Assembly (NCBI RefSeq): GCF_034522235.1 | Contig: NZ_JAXHLN010000003.1 | Location: 1,240,001 to 1,304,000, forward strand | DNA: 64,000 nucleotides | From: Thiohalophilus sp. | GTDB taxonomy: Bacteria > Pseudomonadota > Gammaproteobacteria > UBA6429 > Thiohalophilaceae | Direction: 5' to 3' | Part shown: in pieces, positions 57,070 through 64,000 of the stretch | How positions within the stretch are numbered: position 1 is the first letter of the stretch | How the letters are laid out: each line of letters begins with the position of its first letter | The notes under the pieces: generated by a model | Databases searched by the model: none | Told to the model about the DNA's origin: nothing | The model's input: only the letters and a program-made list of their open reading frames with translations | Translations under genes and position numbers: made by a program

Positions 57070-57102
57070 AGGCCGTGCATGGGTTGCATACACGGCTTTT
57101 TT
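57070..57102 (+). terminator. Intrinsic terminator after tRNA-Leu
   Basis: GCCGTG ... CACGGC stem (with inner GCAT/ATGC pairing) followed by TTTTTT at 57097-57102. Confidence 0.8.
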
Positions 57103-57196
57103 CTGGTCGAACCGGCCCTGTTTTGATGTCCGGCCGCTCCCGGCATCCTGCCTCCCGCGGCATTCGCACATCCCTGTGCGTCGCCTTCGGCACCAA

Positions 57197-57248
57197 CACA
57201 AACAAAAAGGCCTCCCGGGCGCATGCCCGGGAGGCCTTTTTGTTTGTG
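57197..57248. terminator. 24-bp perfect hairpin, bidirectional terminator
   Basis: CACAAACAAAAAGGCCTCCC... (57197-57220) and its exact complement (57225-57248) around a 4-base loop GCAT. A and T tracts on both sides give termination on either strand. Isolates the nuo operon from tpiA-secG-tRNA. Confidence 0.85.
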
Positions 57249-57250
57249 AG

Positions 57251-57378
57251 GTTCTAGGGGCGAGGGGCTAGGTTCTAGGAAAAGAGTTTAGTTCTAGACA
57301 CTTTTAGCGATTTTACCAGTTTTACGGTTCTGCGCTTTTTCTAGCCCCTAGTTCCTAGCCCCTAGCCCCTAGCCCCTG
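57251..57378. repeat. CTAGCCC heptamer arrays, inverted
   Basis: Right arm: CTAGCCC, CTAGTTC, CTAGCCC, CTAGCCC, CTAGCCC (57341-57375), five units in a row. Left arm (57251-57297) has the complementary pieces TCTAGGGGC, GAGGGGCTAG and GTTCTAGGAA. Same unit as at 17568-17697. Intergenic, upstream of the nuo promoter. Confidence 0.7.
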
Positions 57379-57448
57379 AATCTTTTTATAGACCCCTAAA
57401 ATTAAGCTAACATTTTGATATGCAAGGTTTTTCGCGCTTTATACAAAC

Positions 57449-57478
57449 TTGACACAAAGTTTGCGGCTAGCCTAGACT
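57449..57478 (+). promoter_or_regulatory. Probable sigma-70 promoter of the nuo operon
   Basis: TTGACA (57449-57454), 18-bp spacer, TAGACT (57473-57478), about 117 bp before the nuoA ATG. Perfect -35, moderate -10. No operator is recognised in the leader. Confidence 0.5.
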
Positions 57479-57594
57479 GGTTCGGCTTTGATCAATGATG
57501 ATCACAGAGCAAAACAATAATAAACAAAATCGTCCGACGGGGCGGTTTTAAATACATCCGCAGCCACTGCGGGATGCGGCGGAGGAGCACAACG

Positions 57595-57951
57595 ATGTTA
57601 GAGAACTATCTGCCGGTTCTCATATTCATGATTGTCGGTTTGACCGTCGGCGTCGTCATGATTGTGCTTGGCTTTGTCCTGGCGCCGAGCCGTCCTGACA
57701 GTGAAAAACTCTCTCCCTATGAGTGCGGCTTCGAGGCGTTCGAGGATTCCCGCATGAAGTTCGACGTGCGTTATTATCTCGTTGCGATTCTGTTTATTAT
57801 TTTCGATCTGGAAATTGCATTTCTGTTTCCATGGGGCGTGGTTCTCGAGGACATTGGTATGTTCGGTTACGTTGCCATGGCGATCTTCCTGGGGATTCTG
57901 GTTATCGGCTTCATTTATGAATGGAAAAAAGGAGCCCTGGAATGGGAATAG
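57595..57951 (+). CDS. nuoA: NADH-quinone oxidoreductase subunit A
   Basis: 118 residues from ATG 57595 (GGAGGAGC upstream). Three membrane segments with the conserved loop [23 protein letters not shown]. Membrane-arm subunit near the quinone site of complex I. Overlaps nuoB by 10 bp. Confidence 0.96.
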   Translation: MLENYLPVLIFMIVGLTVGVVMIVLGFVLAPSRPDSEKLSPYECGFEAFEDSRMKFDVRYYLVAILFIIFDLEIAFLFPWGVVLEDIGMFGYVAMAIFLGILVIGFIYEWKKGALEWE

Positions 57952-58418
57952 AAGGGTTACTCAAAGAAGGTTACGTTACGACCACGGCTGATCGGTTGAT
58001 TAACTGGGCGCGCACCGGTTCGATGTGGCCCATGACCTTCGGTCTGGCCTGTTGCGCCGTGGAGATGATGCATGCCGCAGCGGCTCGTTACGACATGGAT
58101 CGCATGGGTCTGATTTTCCGGCCCAGCCCACGGCAATCGGATGTGATGATCGTCGCCGGTACCCTGGTGAACAAGATGGCGCCGGCCCTGCGCAAGGTCT
58201 ATGACCAGATGGCCGAGCCGCGCTGGGTGATCTCCATGGGCTCTTGCGCCAACGGCGGCGGTTATTATCACTATTCCTATTCCGTGGTCCGCGGCTGCGA
58301 TCGGATTGTACCGGTGGATATTTATGTCCCGGGCTGCCCGCCCACGGCCGAGGCGTTGCTGTATGGCGTCATGCAGTTGCAGAACAAAATAAAAAGAACC
58401 AACACCATAGCGCGCTGA
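57942..58418 (+). CDS. nuoB: NADH-quinone oxidoreductase subunit B
   Basis: 158 residues from ATG 57942. Ligands of cluster N2 in [22 protein letters not shown] and [12 protein letters not shown]. Passes electrons to quinone. Second gene of the operon. Confidence 0.97.
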   Translation: MGIEGLLKEGYVTTTADRLINWARTGSMWPMTFGLACCAVEMMHAAAARYDMDRMGLIFRPSPRQSDVMIVAGTLVNKMAPALRKVYDQMAEPRWVISMGSCANGGGYYHYSYSVVRGCDRIVPVDIYVPGCPPTAEALLYGVMQLQNKIKRTNTIAR

Positions 58419-58428
58419 TTCCTTATAT

Positions 58429-59049
58429 ATGTCCAGATACTATAAACAACTGGCCGAGCAGGTCCGGGAAAAATTTGGCAATCGCATCCAGTCCTGTGAC
58501 GTGGACTGGGGTGAGCTGACGATCGTTGCCGACCGGCATAAACTGTTGGATGTGGCTGTGACCTTACGTGATGATCCCGAATTCGCATTTGCCGAGTTGA
58601 TCGATGTTTGTGGCGTGGATTACAGCGAGTATGGCGGCGAAGGGCAGTGGCAGGGGGCGCGTTTTGCGTCGGTCTATCACCTGTTATCGATTGAACACAA
58701 TCACCGTCTGCGTCTGAAGGTTATGCTGGATAACGAACCGCCGGTGATTCCATCCATGGTGGACGTCTGGGCCTCGGCTAACTGGTTCGAACGCGAGGCC
58801 TTCGATCTGTACGGCATCGTCTATGAAGGCCATCCCGATCTGCGCCGCATCCTGACCGACTATGGCTTTATCGGCCATCCGTTCCGCAAGGATTTCCCGT
58901 TGATCGGGAACGTGGAAATGCGCTACGACCCGGAAAAACAGCGTGTGGTCTACCAGCCGGTCAGTATCGAGCCGCGGGTTGCCCAACAACGGGTGATCCG
59001 TGACGATCATCGTTATGCCGATCGTCTGCTGCAGGAAGAAGAGGAGTAA
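58429..59049 (+). CDS. nuoC: NADH-quinone oxidoreductase subunit C
   Basis: 206 residues. 30-kDa subunit signature [27 protein letters not shown] and [15 protein letters not shown]. Separate from NuoD, not fused as in E. coli. Confidence 0.96.
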   Translation: MSRYYKQLAEQVREKFGNRIQSCDVDWGELTIVADRHKLLDVAVTLRDDPEFAFAELIDVCGVDYSEYGGEGQWQGARFASVYHLLSIEHNHRLRLKVMLDNEPPVIPSMVDVWASANWFEREAFDLYGIVYEGHPDLRRILTDYGFIGHPFRKDFPLIGNVEMRYDPEKQRVVYQPVSIEPRVAQQRVIRDDHRYADRLLQEEEE

Positions 59050-59052
59050 TTC

Positions 59053-60306
59053 ATGCCCGAGATCCGAAACTACACGTTGAATTTCGGGCCCCAGCATCCG
59101 GCCGCGCATGGCGTGTTGCGTCTGGTACTGGAGATGGACGGCGAGGTGATTCAACGCGCCGATCCGCATGTCGGTTTGCTGCATCGCGCGACCGAAAAGC
59201 TGGCGGAAAGCAAGCCGTACAACCAGACCATTCCCTACATGGACCGGCTCGATTACGTCTCCATGATGTGTAATGAGCACGGCTATGTGCTGGCGCTCGA
59301 GAAATTGCTGGATATCACACCGCCGATACGTGCGCAGTACATCCGGGTCATGTTTGATGAGCTTACCCGGATTCTGAATCATTTGATGTGGCTGGGTACC
59401 CATGCACTCGACGTGGGCGCCATGACCATGTTCCTGTATTGCTTCCGCGAACGCGAAGATCTGATGGATATGTACGAAGCGGTCTCCGGCGCACGCATGC
59501 ATGCCGCCTATTACCGTCCCGGCGGTGTGTATCGCGACTTGCCCGGCAAGATGGCGCAGTACCAGAGCAGCAAGTACAAGAACGAAGCCGAGACCAAACG
59601 ACTGAACGAAGCGCGCAGCGGATCGCTGCTCGACTTTATCGAGGAGTTTGTACAGCGCTTTCCGGTCAACATCGACGAATACGAAACGCTGTTGACCGAC
59701 AATCGCATCTGGAAGCAGCGCACCGTCGGCATTGGCGTGGTGTCTCCCGAGCGCGCCCAGCAACTTGGCTTTACCGGTCCGATGTTGCGGGGTTCCGGGA
59801 TCGAATGGGACCTGCGCAAGAAGCAGCCTTATGAAGTTTATGACAGGATGGATTTCGACATTCCGGTCGGTGTTAACGGGGATTGCTACGATCGTTATCT
59901 GGTGCGGATCGAGGAAATGCGCCAGTCGACCCGGATCATCAAGCAGTGCATCGAGTGGCTGCGTAATAATTCCGGTCCGGTGATCCTCGACGATCACAAA
60001 TTCACTCCACCCAAACGGGAGGAAATGAAGGATGACATGGAAGCGTTGATCCATCATTTCAAACTGTTTACCGAGGGCTACACGCTCCCGGCCGGCGAGG
60101 TTTATACCGCCATCGAGCATCCCAAGGGCGAGTTGGGTGTCTATCTGGTTTCCGACGGGGCGAACAAGCCTTATCGACTGAAGGTCCGTGCCCCCGGTTT
60201 TTCTCACCTTGCCGCCATGGACGAAATGAGCGAGGGGCATATGCTGGCGGATGTGGTGGCGATTATCGGCACCATGGATATTGTATTCGGAGAGATCGAT
60301 CGATGA
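59053..60306 (+). CDS. nuoD: NADH-quinone oxidoreductase subunit D
   Basis: 417 residues. 49-kDa subunit: [35 protein letters not shown] and [10 protein letters not shown]. Lines the quinone-binding pocket with NuoB. Stop overlaps nuoE start (60303-60306). Confidence 0.97.
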   Translation: MPEIRNYTLNFGPQHPAAHGVLRLVLEMDGEVIQRADPHVGLLHRATEKLAESKPYNQTIPYMDRLDYVSMMCNEHGYVLALEKLLDITPPIRAQYIRVMFDELTRILNHLMWLGTHALDVGAMTMFLYCFREREDLMDMYEAVSGARMHAAYYRPGGVYRDLPGKMAQYQSSKYKNEAETKRLNEARSGSLLDFIEEFVQRFPVNIDEYETLLTDNRIWKQRTVGIGVVSPERAQQLGFTGPMLRGSGIEWDLRKKQPYEVYDRMDFDIPVGVNGDCYDRYLVRIEEMRQSTRIIKQCIEWLRNNSGPVILDDHKFTPPKREEMKDDMEALIHHFKLFTEGYTLPAGEVYTAIEHPKGELGVYLVSDGANKPYRLKVRAPGFSHLAAMDEMSEGHMLADVVAIIGTMDIVFGEIDR

Positions 60307-60815
60307 TGGCGCAACATAAAAAATCCGCGAGCAAACTGCACCTGATTAATGACGAATCGCGCGCCGAAATTGACCGGTGGATTGCCAAATACCCCGAGGA
60401 TCAGAAACAGTCGGCGGTAATGGCGGCACTGCGTATTTTACAGGATCAGAACAAGGGCTATTTGAATAACGATCTGATCGAGGCGACTGCGGAATATCTC
60501 GAGATGCCGCCGATCGCCGTTTATGAAGTGGCCACCTTCTATTCCATGTATGAACTGGAGCCGGTCGGGCGCCACAAGATCTGTGTTTGTACCAATATCT
60601 CCTGCAAGTTATGCGGCTCGGACGATGTGGTCAAGCATTTGCAGGAACGACTGGGTATCGGTCTGGGTGAAACTTCCGATGACGGTCGTTTCACACTCAA
60701 GGAAGTGGAGTGCCTCGGCGCCTGTGTCGATGCGCCGATGTTCCAGCTTGAGGACAACTACTATGGCAAACTGACACCACAACGTATTGATGAAATTCTC
60801 GAAGGCCTCGATTGA
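60303..60815 (+). CDS. nuoE: NADH-quinone oxidoreductase subunit E
   Basis: 170 residues. Thioredoxin-like 2Fe-2S protein (cluster N1a) with ligands in [10 protein letters not shown] and [10 protein letters not shown]. Start 60303 overlaps the nuoD stop; a second ATG follows at 60306. Part of the NADH-input module with NuoF and NuoG. Confidence 0.95.
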   Translation: MMAQHKKSASKLHLINDESRAEIDRWIAKYPEDQKQSAVMAALRILQDQNKGYLNNDLIEATAEYLEMPPIAVYEVATFYSMYELEPVGRHKICVCTNISCKLCGSDDVVKHLQERLGIGLGETSDDGRFTLKEVECLGACVDAPMFQLEDNYYGKLTPQRIDEILEGLD

Positions 60816-60866
60816 AACCGGAACATGATGACTACAATAACAATCAACCGGGTGGGGGAGTGACAG

Positions 60867-62144
60867 ATGGCAAATGAAGTTTGCTTCCGCACGCTGCACC
60901 TCGACAAGCCCTGGACACTGGAGAATTATCGCAGTGTCGGCGGCTACGAGGTGCTGAAAAAAATCCTCGCCGAGCAGACGCCGCAGGAACAGATTATCGA
61001 GGAGCTGAAAACCTCCTCGTTACGTGGCCGCGGCGGGGCGGGGTTCCCTACCGGACTCAAGTGGAGCTTCATGCCGCGCAATGCGCCCGGCCAGAAATAT
61101 ATCGTCTGTAATTCCGATGAAGGCGAGCCGGGCACCTGCAAGGACCGGGATGTCATGCGCTATAACCCGCATCAGTTGATCGAAGGCATGATTATCGCCG
61201 GCTATACCATCGGCGCCTCGGTTGGTTACAACTATATTCGCGGCGAATTCTGGGAGCCTTATGAGCGGGTTGAAGCGGCCCTGGAAGAAGCCCGCGCCGC
61301 CGGCCTGCTGGGCAAGAATATTCTGGGCAGCGGGTTTGATTTTGAGCTGCACAATCACCTGGGTGCCGGTGCCTATATTTGCGGCGAGGAGACCGCGCTG
61401 CTGGAATCCCTGGAAGGCAAGAAGGGCATGCCGCGTTTCAAGCCGCCGTTTCCAGCTGGTTACGGGCTGTATGGCAAGCCGACTACCATTAATAATACCG
61501 AGACCCTGGCGTCGGTCCCGGTGATCCTGCAACACGGCGGTCAGTGGTTCCTGGAGCAGGGCAAGCCCAACAACGGCGGTACCAAGCTGTTCAGTGTCAC
61601 CGGCCACGTTAATAACCCCGGCAACTTCGAAGTGCCGCTGGGGACGCCGTTTTCCAAACTGCTGGAGCTGGCCGGTGGCATGCGCGACGGACGCAAGCTC
61701 AAGGGCGTGATTCCCGGTGGCTCCTCGGTGCCGGTGCTGCCCGCCGAGATCATTATGGACACCGACATGGATTACGACTCGCTGGCCAAGGCGGGCAGTA
61801 TGCTCGGCGCCGGCTCGGTGATCGTGATGGATGAAACCACCTGCATGGTGGACGCGCTGGCGCGGCTGTCACACTTTTATTTCGAAGAGTCCTGCGGCCA
61901 GTGCACACCCTGTCGCGAAGGCACCGGCTGGTTGTCGAGGGTGATACATCGCATCGAACACGGTCAGGGTAAACAGGAAGATATGGAACTGCTAGATGAT
62001 GTCGCCTCGCGCATTGCCGGGCGAACTATCTGCGCCCTGGGGGATGCGGCGGCAATGCCGGTGCAGAGTTTTCTCAAGCATTTTCGCGAGGAATTTCAGT
62101 ATCACATCGATCATGGCAAATGCCTGGTCGGTGGACGCTCATAA
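60867..62144 (+). CDS. nuoF: NADH-quinone oxidoreductase subunit F
   Basis: 425 residues. NADH/FMN site [16 protein letters not shown] and [19 protein letters not shown]; 4Fe-4S N3 ligands [14 protein letters not shown] plus a downstream Cys ([12 protein letters not shown]). GGGGGAG 8 bp upstream. Confidence 0.97.
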   Translation: MANEVCFRTLHLDKPWTLENYRSVGGYEVLKKILAEQTPQEQIIEELKTSSLRGRGGAGFPTGLKWSFMPRNAPGQKYIVCNSDEGEPGTCKDRDVMRYNPHQLIEGMIIAGYTIGASVGYNYIRGEFWEPYERVEAALEEARAAGLLGKNILGSGFDFELHNHLGAGAYICGEETALLESLEGKKGMPRFKPPFPAGYGLYGKPTTINNTETLASVPVILQHGGQWFLEQGKPNNGGTKLFSVTGHVNNPGNFEVPLGTPFSKLLELAGGMRDGRKLKGVIPGGSSVPVLPAEIIMDTDMDYDSLAKAGSMLGAGSVIVMDETTCMVDALARLSHFYFEESCGQCTPCREGTGWLSRVIHRIEHGQGKQEDMELLDDVASRIAGRTICALGDAAAMPVQSFLKHFREEFQYHIDHGKCLVGGRS

Positions 62145-62164
62145 CGTTAACAGGCAACGCTTGA

Positions 62165-64000
62165 ATGTCAGACGATATCAACATTGAAATCAACGGAATG
62201 CCGCTTCAGGTGGCGCCGGGCACGATGGTGATCCAGGCGGCTGATGAGGCCGGGATCACCATTCCGCGTTTCTGTTATCACAAGAAACTGTCGGTGGCGG
62301 CCAACTGCCGCATGTGTCTGGTGGAAGTGGAAAAAGCGCCCAAGCCGCTGCCCGCCTGCGCCACGCCGGTCACCGAGGGCATGAAAGTCTTCACCAAGTC
62401 CGAATTCGCTCTCGAGGCGCAAAAGAGCGTGATGGAGTTTCTGCTGATCAACCATCCACTGGATTGCCCGATTTGCGATCAGGGTGGCGAGTGCGATCTG
62501 CAGGACATCGCGATGGGCTACGGCAAGGATGTGTCGCGCTTTGCCGAGAAAAAGCGCGTGGTGCCGAGCAAGAATATCGGCCCCCTGATCGCCACCGACA
62601 TGACGCGTTGTATTCATTGCACCCGTTGCGTGCGTTTCGGTCAGGAAATCGGCGGCATCATGGAGCTGGGCGCCTACGGACGGGGCGAGGATGTCCGAAT
62701 CGGGACGTATATGGAGAGCGCTGTTTCTTCAGAGATGTCCGGCAATGTGATCGATCTCTGCCCGGTCGGGGCGCTGACCTCCAAACCGTATCGTTATCGT
62801 GGCCGCCCCTGGGAAAATCAGCAACGCGACAGTATTGCCGCGCACGATTGTGTCGGTTCCAACCTGGAAGTGGAAGTTTGCCGTAATACGGTAATGCGTG
62901 TCCTGCCACGCGAGAATGAAGCCATCAATGAGACCTGGCTGTCGGATCGGGATCGATTCAGTTATACCGGTCTGTATCACGAACAACGGACGCGTCATGC
63001 CCTGATCAAACAGGGCGATCAATGGAGGCAGGTGGATTGGCAGATTGCGCTGAATTACGCCGTTGAGGGCATCAAAACGGTGCAACAGGGTAGTGGCAGT
63101 GAACAGATCGGCGCGCTGACCTCGCCCAGTGCGACCCTGGAAGAGATGTATCTGCTGCAAAAACTGTTGCGCAGTCTGGGGAGTCACAATATTGATTACC
63201 GACTGCGTCAGCTCGATTTCTCCCAGAGTGATATAGCATCGCGTTATCCCTCCCTGGGTTGCACGATTGCCGAACTGGAACAGATCGAGGCGGGATTATT
63301 AATCGGTTCCTGTGTGCGCAAGGACCAGCCGATCATCGCCCATCGGCTGCGCAAGGCGGCCCTCAACGGGGCCAACATCATGTCGGTCAACGCGATCGAC
63401 TATGATGTCAACTTCCCGTTGGCCGAATCCATTGTGACCGCACCGGCTAACATGCCACAAACCCTGGCCGGGATCGCCAGGGCATTGCTGACCTTGAGCG
63501 GCGAATCGGCCCCGGCGGATCTGGGGGCCAAACTGGAAAATATCACCAGCCACGATGATCATCTGGCGATCGCCAAACACCTGTACAGTGCCGACAACGC
63601 GCTCGTGCTGCTTGGGACACAGGCCATGGGTCAGATCGAATTCGGCGAACTGCAGAATCTGGCCGAACTGATCGGACGTCTGGCCGGCGCGAAGTTCGGT
63701 TATCTGACCGAAGGGGCCAACAGCGCCGGCGCCTGGCTGGCCGGTGCCGTGCCGCATCGTCAGGCCGGTGGCGAAACGCTTGCTTCGCCGGGACGCCACG
63801 CCGGCGAGATGCTTTCACAACCCCAGGGCGCCATGTTGTTGCTGAATGTCGAGCCTGAATTCGACTCGGCCTATGGCAGTCAGGCGTTCAAGGCCATGCA
63901 GGAGAGTGATTTTGTGGTGACGCTGTCGCCTTACGTCAGTGACAGTCTCAAAGCCTGTGCCGATGTCATCCTGCCAATAACCCCGTTTATCGAGATGTCG
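62165..64000 (+). CDS. nuoG: NADH-quinone oxidoreductase subunit G (3'-truncated by window edge)
   Basis: ATG 62165, open through 64000 (612 codons, no stop in the window). 2Fe-2S ligands C37-x10-C48-x2-C51-x13-C65; His/Cys cluster HPLDCPICDQGGECDLQD; 4Fe-4S set CIHCTRCVRFGQ with a later CPVGAL. A molybdopterin-oxidoreductase-like domain follows, starting near residue 240. Remaining nuo genes should lie downstream. Confidence 0.96.
   Translation, partial: MSDDINIEINGMPLQVAPGTMVIQAADEAGITIPRFCYHKKLSVAANCRMCLVEVEKAPKPLPACATPVTEGMKVFTKSEFALEAQKSVMEFLLINHPLDCPICDQGGECDLQDIAMGYGKDVSRFAEKKRVVPSKNIGPLIATDMTRCIHCTRCVRFGQEIGGIMELGAYGRGEDVRIGTYMESAVSSEMSGNVIDLCPVGALTSKPYRYRGRPWENQQRDSIAAHDCVGSNLEVEVCRNTVMRVLPRENEAINETWLSDRDRFSYTGLYHEQRTRHALIKQGDQWRQVDWQIALNYAVEGIKTVQQGSGSEQIGALTSPSATLEEMYLLQKLLRSLGSHNIDYRLRQLDFSQSDIASRYPSLGCTIAELEQIEAGLLIGSCVRKDQPIIAHRLRKAALNGANIMSVNAIDYDVNFPLAESIVTAPANMPQTLAGIARALLTLSGESAPADLGAKLENITSHDDHLAIAKHLYSADNALVLLGTQAMGQIEFGELQNLAELIGRLAGAKFGYLTEGANSAGAWLAGAVPHRQAGGETLASPGRHAGEMLSQPQGAMLLLNVEPEFDSAYGSQAFKAMQESDFVVTLSPYVSDSLKACADVILPITPFIEMS

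Noticed and set aside
57341-57375. CTAGCCC array considered as a CRISPR
   Set aside because: Units are 7 bp with no spacers and no cas genes in the window; it is a short tandem repeat.
58684-60240. 518-codon minus-strand ORF across nuoC-nuoD
   Set aside because: Antisense shadow; both nuo genes on the plus strand are complete and conserved.

Overview
The window is chromosomal DNA from a gammaproteobacterium, probably a sulfur oxidiser. The core gene orders are gammaproteobacterial: ratA-rnfH / bamE / fur / recN-nadK / hrcA-grpE-dnaK-dnaJ-dapB-carAB-greA, yhbY / rlmE-ftsH-folP-glmM-tpiA-secG-tRNA-Leu-nuoABCDEFG, and ssrA next to smpB. Sulfur metabolism is suggested by soxXA, a DsrC/TusE-like protein and a two-gene YeeE/YedE (thiosulfate-type) transporter. 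The genus cannot be named from the sequence alone.

Layout. Positions 1 to about 17.5 kb are a mosaic of mobile and defence DNA with uneven base composition. It holds the 3' end of a type I restriction-modification locus (partial hsdS, then hsdR) followed by an HNH nuclease gene. Next is an integrative element on the minus strand: integrase with an in-frame amber codon, an overlapping gene of unknown function, an excisionase-like gene, and four small element genes. Upstream of the integrase lies a three-gene CBASS anti-phage operon: patatin phospholipase effector, CD-NTase, and a lone E2-like protein (short type II layout). This ends at a displaced tRNA 3' fragment with TGCCCCAT-type repeats on both sides, which looks like an attachment site. 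Beyond it are a SLOG/molybdenum-carrier-like gene, two hypothetical genes, a decayed hsdM-hsdS' cut by an IS3-family element (itself dead: its catalytic Glu codon is TAG), two small orphan genes and a second, P4-type integrase.

From 17.7 kb the window is core chromosome. It begins with tRNA-Arg(ACG), whose 3' end is copied in inverted and direct orientation around a series of small hairpins. Then come soxXA, a CPA2 antiporter, a LysR regulator divergent from a dsrC/tusE-like gene, tRNA-Arg(CCT), a membrane protein/VWA lipoprotein pair, an ankyrin protein with the YeeE pair, a PAS-GGDEF-EAL protein, tmRNA and smpB. The conserved blocks named above follow. The window ends inside nuoG, which is open to the edge.

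How the parts work together. HrcA plus a CIRCE site upstream of hrcA should repress the hrcA-grpE-dnaK-dnaJ chaperone operon. carAB supplies carbamoyl phosphate; folP-glmM-tpiA-secG and rlmE-ftsH form the usual housekeeping string. nuoA-G starts the complex I operon behind a readable promoter.

Most notable: (1) the CBASS operon in a mobile element; (2) a family of intergenic arrays built from 7- or 8-bp units (CTAGCCC, CTCGTGA, ACTGACG, CGCGGAGG, CTTGGCGT), seen at eight places in the core chromosome and mostly arranged as inverted repeats; (3) a DsrC-like protein in which the C-terminal reactive cysteine position is Trp; (4) the palindromic rearrangement at tRNA-Arg. All calls come from reading the sequence; no database search was run.
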